Shown here piece after piece: positions 8,990 to 18,460 of a DNA stretch of 22,500 nucleotides. How positions within the stretch are numbered: position 1 is the stretch's first letter; each line of letters starts with the position of its first letter. The stretch spans positions 1-22,500 of the forward strand of contig CAIIXF020000746.1 in assembly GCA_903813345.2 (NCBI GenBank), written 5' to 3'. Position numbers and translations under genes: made by a program. The notes under the pieces are model-generated. The model was not told the DNA's origin. It saw only the letters and a list, made by a program, of their open reading frames with translations, and searched no databases. The stretch is from Owenia fusiformis (lineage: Eukaryota; Annelida; Polychaeta; Sabellida; Oweniidae).

Positions 8990-9406
8990 TTAGTATCTGT
9001 ATGGGCGAAATCTCAAGTTTTCCATTTCTATTCGCCTATCTCTTCTAGCGATTTTTTTCTTTTTTGACGACTTTTTCATCCTCGTCAACTTTCTCACTGG
9101 TCCAGCATCCTTCAGTTTTGACGAATTTCGAATACCCGATCCAGTATGAGTAGTAATAGGGACTTCGTTTCTCTCAGCGTGAACATTATTCCCACTTCCA
9201 AACTGATCAGGTCCATCTTGTCTCAACGACTCCCAGGCAGTTTTATCTTCTAAGTCTGGGAGATTTTCTAAAAATCCAAGTTTGTAGCTTATCAGTTTCC
9301 CATTCTTCGAGTACATTTTACTTTCCTTGGGTATCAGCTTGTATTCGGACGCTTTCAGAAACTTTGACCACTTATCCGGGTCATCAATATAGGGCTCCAA
9401 TTTCAT
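8990..9406 (-). CDS. Small basic Polinton protein, 138 aa
   Basis: The frame is open from 9472 (160 codons) but that codon is GTG. The first ATG is at 9406, giving 138 residues, and no upstream ATG exists before a stop. The N-terminal half is acidic to neutral with a Trp (DDPDKWSKFL). The middle is low-complexity (GSGNNVHAERNE). The C-terminal 40 residues are strongly basic (RMKKSSKKKKIARRDRR) and end RFRPYRY. The frame ends 76 bp before the ATPase start on the same strand. The basic tail suggests DNA binding, a nuclear signal or a core/minor virion protein; this is inference from composition and position. I do not recognise a family, and a 5' exon upstream cannot be excluded. Confidence 0.6.
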   Translation of the reverse strand: MKLEPYIDDPDKWSKFLKASEYKLIPKESKMYSKNGKLISYKLGFLENLPDLEDKTAWESLRQDGPDQFGSGNNVHAERNEVPITTHTGSGIRNSSKLKDAGPVRKLTRMKKSSKKKKIARRDRRIEMENLRFRPYRY

Positions 9407-9531
9407 GTTGACTGACTGGCTGTCAATAACTAACTGACTGAGTTCCCCGGTGTAACTAGTTTTATAAGGCACTTCCCGCGTACGAATTCTTTTTATTTTT
9501 GAGTTTAGAGCATTAGCAAATGTATATCTGT

Positions 9532-10530
9532 AATGAGTTACTAGAATGAGTCAATGAGTAAATCGAATGAGTCACTCGATCGAATGTTTTAATGAGAAAC
9601 TAAAGAGTCACTTGAATGAGTTGATAAAAAACTAGATTGAGACAATAAATAACTCGAATGAGTCGATGAGTCACTCGAATGAGTCGATGAGTTACTCGAA
9701 TGAGTCGATGAGTCCCTCAAATGAGTCGATGAGTCACTCAAATGAGTCGATGAGTTACTCAAATGAGTCGATAAATAACTCGAATGAGTCGATGAGTTAC
9801 TCGATTGAGTCGATGAGTCCCTCAAATGAGTCGATGAGTCACTCAAATGAGTCGATGAGTTACTCAAATGAGTCGATAAATAACTCGAATGAGTCAATGA
9901 GTTACTCGATTGAGTCGATGAGTCCCTCAAATGAGTCGATGAGTCACTCAAATGAGTCGATGAGTTACTCAAATGAGTCGATAAATAACTCGAATGAGTC
10001 AATGAGATACTCGAATGAATCAATGCATAACTCGAATGAGTCGATGAGTCACTCGAATGAGTTGATGAGTTACTAGATTGAGACAATGAATAACTTGAAT
10101 GAGTTAATGAGTTGCTCGATTGAGTCGATGAGTTACTCGAATGAGTCAGTCAGTTACTCGAATGAGTCGATGAGTCACTTGAATGAGTTAACAAATAAAC
10201 AAGAATGAGTCGATGAGCTACTCGAATGAGTCGATGAGTTACTCGAATGAGTCGATGAGTCACTTGAATGAGTCAATGAATTACTCCAATGAGTCAATGA
10301 ATAACTCGAATGAGTCAATGAATTATCCTAATGAGTCAATGAGGTACTCGAATGAGTAACTCAAATGAGTTAATAAATAGCACCAATGAGTAAATGAGTT
10401 ATTTGAGTGAGTCACTAGAATGAGTTATTCGAATGTGTAAATAAGTTACTCAAACTTATCTTTGAATATGTAATTCAGTAACTCAGGCGAGTCCTAATTG
10501 AATAATGAGTAACTCAAAATGAGTCCAAGA
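9532..10530. repeat. 21-bp minisatellite with 105-bp higher-order repeat
   Basis: About 1 kb consists of units like ATGAGTCGATGAGTNACTCGA (21 bp), cleanest at 9660-10080 and decaying towards both edges. Variants (CCCTCAA, CACTCAA, TACTCAA, AAATAACTCGA, TACTCGATTG) recur in a fixed order of five, giving a 105-bp higher-order unit starting at 9708, 9813 and 9918. Because 21 is a multiple of three, both strands are open for more than 130 codons (9666-10076 plus, 9589-10086 minus), with seven-residue periodic Ser-rich translations. I treat these frames as by-products. The array lies inside the Polinton between the basic-protein gene and the right terminal repeat. Confidence 0.9.
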
Positions 10531-11849
10531 ATTATTGAAACAAGTTTTCTCAAAGGATTTGATTTGATAGGGATGTCCCAAATGAAAATCATATATATAT
10601 ATACAGGATGTTCAGTAAATAACTGAATAAGGGGAATGGGTCTGGTATAGTAGAGTTATGTGTAGATGATTGACGACATAAATTATGTCAATAAATAAAA
10701 AGTAAAAGTAAAAAAGGTGGGATTGACGTAGGTTTACGTAAATGCTTGGATTAGGCGATTGCAATCGTTGTTTTGTTAGATATGCATGTTTATTCCAATA
10801 ATATTCTAATAAACATTCTATCATCAATGCATCGTGTAAGACGGATTAAGGCTTCGATTCGAATTGTTGCAATAAAATGTAAAAATATTCAATACTTTTC
10901 AATCAAAATTCAAATTACAGCAAAATATAAAAGATTTAAGCATGGGCACAATCAAATAGACACAACGATTACATGGAAATGGTTGAATGGTCAAACCCTT
11001 GAAACATGATCTCTAATGATCTGGCTTTGACTGTATACCGCATAAATATTTGTATTCATAAGACCGAATAACCATTTTTAAATTCCTTTGTAATTATGTA
11101 CAGTACAATTTCAGCTTAGGTATTTACTGAATGGCTATGTTCTGGTTCCTTTTACTTTTGAATGTCGTTGTTGGCCAAGGCTTTTTATAACACAATGGTC
11201 GAGTGTATAAAAAACATCTGCAGACATATTATGATAAACCTTATTTAACGACTATAAAACGATGTAACTTAAGTTTTGCAAGGTTTTATTTCTCATTATT
11301 GAAGAGTCTGAAAGCTCCGATACATTTTACAGCATTTTTTATTCCAAAACCGATACAATAAGCTTGACCAACCCCTTTATCACGATATTAAAGATTATTA
11401 AGTTCATCGCACGCTCTAAGGCTTTCCATTGAAAATTGAAAGTGGGTTCTTGCCAAGTTCTTTTACAAGTACGTACACATATAAAATTGTTTATAAACTG
11501 ATTAAATGTGTAACATTGCTTTCACTTAAATGTAACGATTGGATATTTTCATATTACTGATGGAATACCAATAGTATAAACATACGTTATATTTATTTGC
11601 GAGAATGAACGAGACATAGAGGATAACATAACTCAAATTTTCACATTATAATTTCGTATTTAGGTAACTTGAGTAAGTAACCTTCTAATGTTGCGATTTT
11701 AGTTCGAAAAGGTTATTAAGATTTTCTGTGCAACGGGATGTTATGACCAGAACCGATAGATTTTGAATGTTCAGCAAAGTTATATTTATCAAGTATTTCT
11801 CTTTTCATATACTTCCCGTACATTTTACAAATGGGTTAACTTTAAAAAT
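10531..11849. other. AT-rich non-coding interior of the Polinton
   Basis: Only short frames occur here (10612-10827 minus, 10773-11009 plus, the start of 11763-12032 plus), with no motifs or family resemblance. An AT run sits at 10592-10603. If a polymerase or integrase gene was lost by internal deletion, this 1.3 kb is where a scar might be sought, but I see no recognisable remnant. Confidence 0.45.
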
Positions 11850-12405
11850 CCCTTTTATTTAGGGACCCTTTATTTTTTACCATCATTTGAATATATCAGT
11901 GTGGTAGCAGAATTATTGATTTTTATTTCAAGGCCAGACGTTTTCGAACAGGTACCAAAACAAAGCGAGTTGAGTTTACACGTACGCTTAAATCTTTGTA
12001 TTTATGCGGGTATGGTTTATTGGTTTTGGTAAATGATGCCATTCATTAAGATTTGACCAACACACACACAACGTTTAAATAATCTCTTAGACAATTTACT
12101 TAGCGGGGTAGCTCAGCCTGCTAGTACCACATTATACAGTGTGGTAGTAATTTACTAATACCACTCTTATCCTAGGCCATCCACTTATCTCGGCGGAGAT
12201 TCAATTAAATTACGCTACCCCGTGTTTACTTATGATGTAATGGGTCTAAGGTGGTAGTAGAAGTGACGTCATAATCCCCTATTAGTCACCCTAATCCGTG
12301 CCCAAGGTCAAGTATTACGTCATTTTACGTCACTTTTTACTACCACGGTGACTTTGGCAGCGCCATCTATCGGTCATATTGCAGTCTGATTCCTTATCCA
12401 CTACT
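11850..12405 (-). repeat. Polinton terminal inverted repeat, right
   Basis: This is the inverted copy of 5376-5931 (see the left arm). The mirrored CRE-like sites are at 12264-12271, 12315-12322 and 12325-12332. A word resembling a tRNA A box (TAGCTCAGCCTG) lies at about 12109-12120, but the rest of a tRNA gene is missing. Confidence 0.9.
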
Positions 12406-12411
12406 TAGAAG
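12406..12411. repeat. 6-bp target site duplication, right
   Basis: TAGAAG follows the right Polinton terminus and matches 5370-5375 exactly. Confidence 0.85.
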
Positions 12412-12959
12412 TTATAGACCGTACGGCTGCCTACCAACAAATATGACTAAAGCTTTATTCGTAAAAATTGCAGGCCACCCACTAATAATCAAATTCATCG
12501 ACAGATAAGCCTATTACTTCATCAACATTAGCACGATATACATGATAACATTATGTGGGTTACTAAAATTGTACATTTAGGGAAAAATTTATCAAGATTA
12601 GAAGGACAAAATAGATACGGAAACAACTACGCACAGAAAGCGTTAGTTTACGTACTTTCGGTATTGCTGTCGGTTAGAATAACGTATTGAGTACACTTTT
12701 TCTCCATCGATACGTTACAGAGTTTGATACAGGTAGCTAAAACGTTGTGCGAAACATGTACACTGTAATTATTGCGATACCATTCCATACAGTGTAAAAT
12801 GAATTGAACATACCATTTGAAAAACTCGATTTATGTCAAACAATAAACAAATTCATTCACCAAATTTAAGTCAAATTATACACAACACATTGTGCTTGTT
12901 CATATAGTGATGTCTTTAGAACTAAAATCAATATAATCGAAGGATAACATGGGATACGT
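12412..12959. other. Flank between Polinton and repeat X
   Basis: No gene is visible. Words such as GTAGCTAAAACGTTGTGCGAAAC (split here as GTAGCTAAAACG and TGCGAAAC, about 12735-12755) echo the X repeat, so this is probably the interior of the same old element. Confidence 0.35.
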
Positions 12960-13165
12960 AAAAGCCTCATTTTTCGTGTTTTCCGTATCGCTTCACGTAT
13001 AAATTGAACTGACTACGCATAAATCTGGTAAATACGTTACGGCTACGGATCCGTTGAGCTAAAAATCGTTTTGCGAAACCTCTCTATTACCTATACGCAT
13101 CCGTAACAAACATACGAATAGGGATAGGTACACGTATATTTTTACGCTAATCTTAACCTCCCTAA
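12960..13165 (-). repeat. Inverted-repeat end X, right arm
   Basis: This is the reverse complement partner of the left arm. GAGAGGTTTCGCAAAACG on the minus strand is at 13067-13084, and the terminal TTAGGGAGGTTAAG block ends at 13165. It abuts the second copy of repeat R with no spacer. Identity to the left arm is patchy, so the element is old. Confidence 0.55.
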
Positions 13166-13501
13166 CATCTTACCTTAGAATTAAAATGTTTGGTAGCTTT
13201 GTCATTATTTGGTCTATAGAGGAGATCTTGGTATTGAATTGATCCTAATTGAATAAACGGTAGGTAACGATATTCAAATATGCAAATTAGCTCATTTGCA
13301 TAAATTATGATGTCATCAATCTATTTTTGGTTTAGAACTTCCAAGTATAGCAACTTTATTAGATCCGAGGTTGGATGGTGTATGTAGTTTCTGCATAGTT
13401 CGTCATTTATTCTATGAGTGGAAGAGATATGAGCAACATCAAAAAATATTCAAAATTGAATGAGTATTAGTAAAGTAATTCAGCTTTTGAGGCAGCTGCT
13501 A
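13166..13501 (+). repeat. Dispersed repeat R, right copy, 5' part
   Basis: This part aligns directly with 352-628 plus 1496-1541. The octamer palindrome (13279-13302) is retained exactly. The copy is split by the hAT-like insertion at 13502 and resumes at 14942-14967. Confidence 0.7.
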
Positions 13502-13657
13502 CAGTGGCGTAGCTACGTGTACGCCAAGTACGCCCAGGCGTACTCTCAAATTTTAAGGAAAAATAAAATTTACCTGATTAATTGTGATGAAAAATAAACA
13601 TCCAAGCAACTCTTATTGACACTATTCAACAGACCCCCCCCCCAGCCTCTTTACCCC

Positions 13658-13771
13658 GATGTCTGCACGTGTTTGGTCCAGCTGCTAACATTGCCAGTAT
13701 CCACTTGCGTGGCTGAACGAAGCTTTAGCAGTTTGAAACGCATGAAGTCATACTTCCACGTGATTCTATAG
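13658..13771 (+). pseudogene. hAT transposase C-terminal remnant
   Basis: In frame from 13658 the translation contains LTLPVSTCVAERSFSSLKRM, the hallmark of the hAT dimerisation region (LPVS...ERSFSxLKRIK). The frame continues SYFHVIL and stops at TAG 13769-13771, where the family would normally go on through the rest of the dimerisation helix. The break coincides with the start of the foldback arm at 13758. No N-terminal zinc finger or catalytic core is visible upstream; only about 150 bp separate this remnant from the left end, so it is an internal-deletion derivative. Confidence 0.8.
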
Positions 13772-13888
13772 AATAAATTCTATCTTTCTGTTTTTTTGCA
13801 TTTGCGAACATGTCAATAACAGTATCAATGTTTATATCCTGGCGAAAGCAAGAGCATAGATTATTTATAGGACAGGAAACAAGAATGA
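13758..13888 (+). repeat. Foldback arm 1 inside the hAT element
   Basis: This arm is near-identical to the reverse complement of 14238-14460, from ACGTGATTCTATAGAATA through ATCAATGTTTATATCCTG and resuming at CTGGCGAAAG. It lacks about 95 bp that the other arm carries in the middle. Confidence 0.85.
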
Positions 13889-14237
13889 CCTACCTTTTTA
13901 TTTTCCGAATCTCGCCTGAAATTAGCCCATCTTGGGGACTGTAACCTGTATATCTGTATTAATGGAGTCTTTTTGTATCGCATCTGCCTCAATTTTAAAG
14001 TTTTATTGGTATTTTTAATATGATTTCACTGTTTTTGTGGACTGGTACGATCAGCCAAGCAAATGGCAGCTGACCTGTTCAAAGTACTTTTAGTACTAAT
14101 TTTCGCAAATGACAATAATTTTTGAAACAATATTATACTAAATAGATTACTAAGCATCTAAGGTAAGTAAAACTAGATGAATAACTGAGTCAATAGTGAT
14201 AAATAGGCCAATACGAATTGGCAGAATTGAAATAGAC

Positions 14238-14460
14238 TGCCATCTTGTTTCCAGTCCTCTTAAATAATCTATGCTCCAGCTTTCGCCAGAAACATACTTG
14301 ACGTCCGTGATACTTGCGTTCCACAATGAACGAGGAAAGACTTTCTTCCTTGGCCATGATACATATCCATAGGGAACAGGATATAAACATTGATACTGTT
14401 ATTGACATGTTCGCAAATGCAAAAAAACAGAAAGATAGAATTTATTCTATAGAATCACGT
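14238..14460 (-). repeat. Foldback arm 2 inside the hAT element
   Basis: This is the longer arm. It includes about 95 extra bases (about 14296-14375) and, on the minus strand, part of an open frame (14190-14408) with a charged stretch MAKEESLSSFIVERK that might be a piece of older transposase or of another gene. I cannot identify it. Confidence 0.8.
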
Positions 14461-14941
14461 ACAGATTGTTAAGATCCGAAATGGAGTTGAGACGGTCGTG
14501 TAACTGTTTTTTTATTATTGTTAATCATCTTGTGAGCTAGATAAAAACAAACACAGAAAAAATTATAATATTTCATGGAGAATGACCACAAAAGCTTAAA
14601 ACAATGAGCCTCATACATACAGTTTTAGGTAGCCTAAAAAATAGAATCTCCTTGATAGACGGCTTCGATCGCCGATGGCATGATTATATAGAATCTGTCT
14701 ATTTTGTTTCCCGAATATTATCTGTTAATAGTTATACAGTAAATTCAATCCCTTTAAAAAGCTATGTCAAAATGATCAAACAATACGTATTTCGTTCATT
14801 GAATTAAGAGTGTTTAGTGTGTCCCCTATCTTCTGAACACCCGGGATCTTCCTACTTTATGGAACCATCGTTTTGTTAATTTTGATTAAACCGGGAAACC
14901 ATACGGGCGTACACTCGCAAAATGGGCTAGCTACGCCTCTG

Positions 14942-14967
14942 TGCTATGAACGTTACTATTTGACAAT
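14942..14967 (+). repeat. Dispersed repeat R, right copy, 3' end
   Basis: TGCTATGAACGTTACTATTT and the following GACAAT match 1545-1569 of the left copy, completing R after the hAT insertion. Confidence 0.6.
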
Positions 14968-15236
14968 CATAAATAAAACACTGAAATCACAAAAATGAAA
15001 CAAAGCTGATTCAAGCTTATTGAGTGAAAAATATATATTTTACATGTCACTGAAGTAGTTGGTGTATAGAAATGATATGGGTATTCATAATTTTGACTAT
15101 CATTGACATGGGTCAAAACAGTTTTTTTGATTTTGTAACATGATTTATTGTTTGTGAGAAAGTTATGGATTAATCAGTTAGTGAATGGGTGAATGGTATC
15201 GTGAAGTCTGTTATGTAATCTATAAATCATTGAAAT
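14968..15236. other. No recognised feature
   Basis: AT-rich DNA with neither coding signal nor repeat that I could identify. Confidence 0.4.
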
Positions 15237-15450
15237 GATTTGCTCCATAGGCGTCAATCTATTTAAAAATGCGAAACATCGTGATTGGTGAAACATCAAT
15301 ATTTGTGCTGCAATTCAAGCAGTGAACATCTACATGAATTTCTAAACTGATTTGCTTCATAGGCGTCAATCTATTTAAAAGGACGAAACATCATGACTGG
15401 TCAAACATTAATATTTGTGCTGCGATTCAAGCAGTAATCATCTATGACCT
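15237..15450 (+). repeat. Tandem duplication, 112-bp unit, two copies
   Basis: GATTTGCTCCATAGGCGTC begins at 15237 and GATTTGCTTCATAGGCGTC at 15349. The copies stay alignable through ATATTTGTGCTGCAATTC and the following AAGCAGT to about 15450. Identity is near 85% by eye. Confidence 0.85.
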
Positions 15451-15938
15451 GTTAATACAAATTGATGACGTTATATCACAAAATGTATGTCATTGCTGTT
15501 TTTTATGTCACAACCAAAAGCGGTGACATGTTGTTCTTCATTTGGCTTCATTTTTGAGACGACGTTTGACATCTGGTGTCTGGCCTTTGGCATCTGTAAC
15601 AAATGGCAGGTTGAGACATTCTGCATGTTTATGCCTTGTTTGAATTATTTACAAAATGTTATAAAAAATATCAAAATAATAAATTTCTAAAAGCCTCATT
15701 AAAAAAACAGCAAGAACATTCATTTTGATTAATTGCATTGAAGAGGATTCAAAGATTGACTTTTTGCATGCTGGTGACGTTGCGCCATTCTTACACCTAA
15801 AACCTAACTGATTTTACCATACTGCATGCTTTTTGAAGAAAGAAATCTTATTTGTTGAATTTTCTAGCAGAAATCGACTCCCTTCACTCATTTTGTCAGA
15901 TTACTGGCAGTGACATTAAAGAGACAATTTTTATAATC
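15451..15938. other. Mostly unannotated; one 67-codon frame
   Basis: The frame at 15487-15690 contains TFDIWCLAFGICNKWQVET over an internally repetitive stretch (GACATCTGG/GGCATCTG). It has no clear ATG at the listed start and no recognised family. It may be a piece of a dispersed repeat. Nothing else is seen. Confidence 0.35.
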
Positions 15939-15940
15939 TA

Positions 15941-16901
15941 GAGTGTCTCAAAAAATGAACCAAAGGTATATCAACAGCAAAGATAAATCAATCAATATTT
16001 TCAGATATTTTTGTATGGTCATCTAGGAAAAGCATGTAAGCCCCAATACTAATTTTTTAGTTCAGTCTTGCCTTTTTGATGCTTTAAGCCTTTTTATACC
16101 ATGTGTTTAATTTCACCTCCTAACATTTCGATAAAAGCCTGCATTCTTACTGCTACATTGTTTATCATATATGCCAATGTTTCTGGTGTAATGTTTTGAC
16201 ATGATTTCCTTTCACATGTTGACCTCAAATTGTTCTATGTCTCTTAGCTTGGGACAAACATAAACATGGTTCTTGAAGTCATTCCAGAGAAAATGTTTTG
16301 GGTGTTAAATCTGTTGAATAGGGAGGCCTTCACACTGTCTTTATATAGAGAGAAGAAACTGCTGTCATGGGAATTTTTATGTGGCCCTTGCTGTACATGG
16401 AGGGGCTCAAACTGTCTGGAACCACAGTGTTCTCATTTGGATATCATACAGTCTCTGTAACTCTGGCAGATGGAACTCCATTATCAATTAACTGCTAATA
16501 AATCATTTGACGATAATTGAGCTGGTTCTCTGTGATTGTTCTGCCATCTTCAACCTTGGAACTTCTTTCTCTGGGGCTATTTGAAGGAGCATGTTAAGCT
16601 AATCCCAAGCCGAAAGACCTAGAACAACATAAAGCCAACACCCAAAAAGAAATTCAAAACGTTCCACCTGAAACATTATCAAATGTGATGAACAATGTAG
16701 CACACGGATACAGGCTGTCATCGAAATATGAAGTAAAAAGTAAAGGGTTAAATCATCAAAATGCAAGACTGAACCGAAAACTTTGTATTGGGGAGGAAAC
16801 TTACATGCGTTAGCAACATGACCATGCAAAAATATCTGAAAATATTGATTGGTTAAACTGTGGTGTTAATATACTTTTGGGTACATTTTTGAGACACCTT
16901 G
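15941..16901. mobile_element. Tc1/mariner-like non-autonomous element, 961 bp, long inverted repeats
   Basis: The left end GAGTGTCTCAAAAAATG and right end (reverse complement CAAGGTGTCTCAAAAATG) are flanked by TA at 15939-15940 and 16902-16903. Inverted similarity continues inward for about 310 bp per arm (15941-16258 and 16598-16901), for example CAATATTTTCAGATATTTTT and TTCAGTCTTGC in both arms. The middle 340 bp has no convincing transposase. The TA duplication and GGTGTCTCAAAA-type ends fit Tc1/mariner; the exact family is not determined. Confidence 0.65.
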
Positions 16902-16903
16902 TA

Positions 16904-17160
16904 TTATTTATCATGCCAAGCTATTATAGTTCATAAATAGCATTGAATTTTTATATTAAGTGTTGATGAAGCGAGGACTTTAACCCAAGAGTTCCTACAT
17001 CCATGTGACATTTATTTCCAAGTGACTTACATCACCTTAATAGTGTAACTTTGAACAAATTAACGTTTAATCACAATGTCATCATGTGACATTGATATCC
17101 GTGTTGAATTTTTCTTTTGTTAATCTATTTCTGTGGTGACTTTCATGACAGGGATGGTTT
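16904..17160. other. No recognised feature
   Basis: AT-rich spacer between the mariner-like element and the next repeat. Confidence 0.4.
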
Positions 17161-17640
17161 TTTATGTCCCCACCACATAGTGTGGAGCCATATTGTCGGC
17201 CTAGGCGTGTCCATCCGTCTGTCCGTCCGTACATCCGGGAGTTTTCTCCAAAACCGCTGCAGATATCACCTTCAAATTTGCAGGGATAACTTATGAGTGC
17301 ATACAGATGTGGATGAAAAAAATTTAACTCGAAACCTTGCTTTTAAAACTTTAACATCTTGTTCAGCTCACTTAATTCTAGATCTGATTAGGTTTTGGAC
17401 CTGTTAGCTCAGTCATGGCAGACATTTTGAATGTTTTAAGAAAAGATAGCGCGCGATAATACTTTGTATCATATTGAATGGTGTTTTTGAGTTTCCATAC
17501 TTGAACTATTTAGTAGCTTTATAAATAATTTCAGATGTACTTTCTTGTAAATGCCTATGTTATTGTTAACAGTAGCTATATGTGATAATTTTGTAAAAAG
17601 AAATCAGCAAAAACTTATAATCACTTTTTTATTGTCGGCC
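17161..17640 (+). repeat. Dispersed repeat with GTCC-rich head
   Basis: The block starts around CCCACCACATAGTGTGGAGC, contains a short CCGTCTGTCCGTCCGTACAT run (about 17215-17232), and continues AAAACCGCTGCAGATATCAC. This organisation (GTCC run, then an 'ACCGCTG.AGATATCACC'-like tail) is one I associate with dispersed repeats in invertebrate genomes; I cannot name the family. It leads straight into the satellite that follows. Confidence 0.45.
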
Positions 17641-18425
17641 ATTTTGGATTTTTCCGTTCTAAAATCTTGTCTGTGAAGTCTTGTCTGCGCATTTTCAGGT
17701 GAACCGTTTGGTTGATCAATTTCAAATTTTCAGGCAGGATCCTTAGTATGAAAATCTAGAACTGATTTGTTTTTTTTGGCATTCTGGGTAAATGTCAAGG
17801 CAGCCATTTTGGATTTTCTGTCCTAAAATCTTGTCTGTAAAGTCTTGTCTACGCATTTTCAGGTGAACTGTTCTGTAGATCAATTTCAAATTTTCAGGGA
17901 TGATTCTTAGTATGAAAATCTAAATCTGATTAGTTTTTTGGCATTCTGGATAAATGTCAAGGCAGCCATTTTGGATTTTCCATCTTAAAATCTTGCCTGT
18001 AAAGTCTTGTCTACATGTTTATATGGTGAACCGTTTGGTAGATTAATTTCAAATTTTCAGGGATGATTCTTTGTATGAAAATCTACATCTGATTAGTTTT
18101 TTGCATTCTGTGTAAATGTCAAGGCAGCCATTTTGGATTTTCTGTCCTAAAATCTTGTCTGTAAAGTCTTGTCTTCACGTTTCCAGGTGAACTGTTCGGT
18201 AGATCAATTTCATATTTTCAGAGATGATTCTTAGTATGAAAATCTAGAAACTGATTACTTTTTTTGACATTTTGGGTAAATGTCAAGGCAGCCATTTTGG
18301 ATTTTCCATCCTAAAATCTTGTCTGTAAAGTCTTGTTTACATGTTTTCTGGATTTTCCGTCCTCAAATTGTGTTGGTAAAGTCTTGTCTACTCATTTTCA
18401 GGATAACCATTTGACGGGATCACCC
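17641..18425 (+). repeat. Satellite-like tandem repeat, about 163-bp unit
   Basis: ATTTTGGATTTT recurs at 17641, 17806, 17968, 18130 and 18294 (spacing 162-165). Each is followed by AAAATCTTG, GTAAAGTCTTGTCT, TTTTCAGG and GTATGAAAATCTA in the same order. A shortened unit starts near 18348. Four full copies and a partial one are present. No coding potential is seen. Confidence 0.9.
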
Positions 18426-18460
18426 TTTGGTGTGGACATTTTGTACACATTTGCGTTCTG

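Larger units (their letters stand above)
5376..12405. mobile_element. Polinton/Maverick-class element, 7.03 kb, reduced gene set
   Basis: The element starts AGTAGTGG and ends CCACTACT, has about 555-bp terminal inverted repeats and is flanked by a 6-bp TAGAAG duplication. AG...CT ends, long repeats and 6-bp duplications are the signature of Polintons, virus-like elements of animals and protists. The packaging ATPase inside supports the class. Autonomous Polintons are about 15-20 kb and carry protein-primed DNA polymerase B, a retroviral-type integrase, a cysteine protease and capsid genes. None of these is recognisable here. Three intact frames remain. The terminal repeats are identical over roughly the outer 495 bp, so the insertion or last conversion is recent. 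Alternatives are an internally deleted copy mobilised by a full-length relative, or a distinct small lineage. Confidence 0.85.
13502..14941 (+). mobile_element. hAT-like transposon, 1.44 kb, defective
   Basis: The ends CAGTGGCGTAGCTACG and GCTAGCTACGCCTCTG are imperfect inverted repeats of the CAGNGGCGTAGCTA type common in hAT elements. TGCTA is duplicated on both sides (13497-13501 and 14942-14946). Removing the element restores GGCAGCTGCTATGAACGTT, matching GGCAGCTACCATGAACGTT at about 1538 in the other R copy, an effective empty site. A remnant of hAT transposase lies at 13658-13771. Much of the rest is a foldback. A 5-bp duplication fits the hAT5 group better than classical 8-bp hATs. Confidence 0.8.

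Noticed and set aside
9589-10086. Ser/Thr/His-rich 165-aa frame on the minus strand and a 136-aa frame on the plus strand, possibly a fibre-like repeat protein
   Set aside because: Both strands are open only because the repeat period is a multiple of three, and the frames break as soon as the array decays.
9532-10530. Regular short repeats resembling a CRISPR array
   Set aside because: Units are contiguous 21-mers with no unique spacers, no cas genes, and the genome is an animal's; it is a minisatellite.
12103-12124. tRNA gene suggested by a D-arm/A-box-like word in the Polinton terminal repeat
   Set aside because: There is no B box (GGTTCRANNCC) at the right distance and no cloverleaf; what follows is a TACCACA/TGTGGTA palindrome.
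16599-16829. 76-codon minus-strand frame in the mariner-like element
   Set aside because: It lies wholly in the inverted-repeat arm, the other arm does not preserve it, and no transposase motif is seen.
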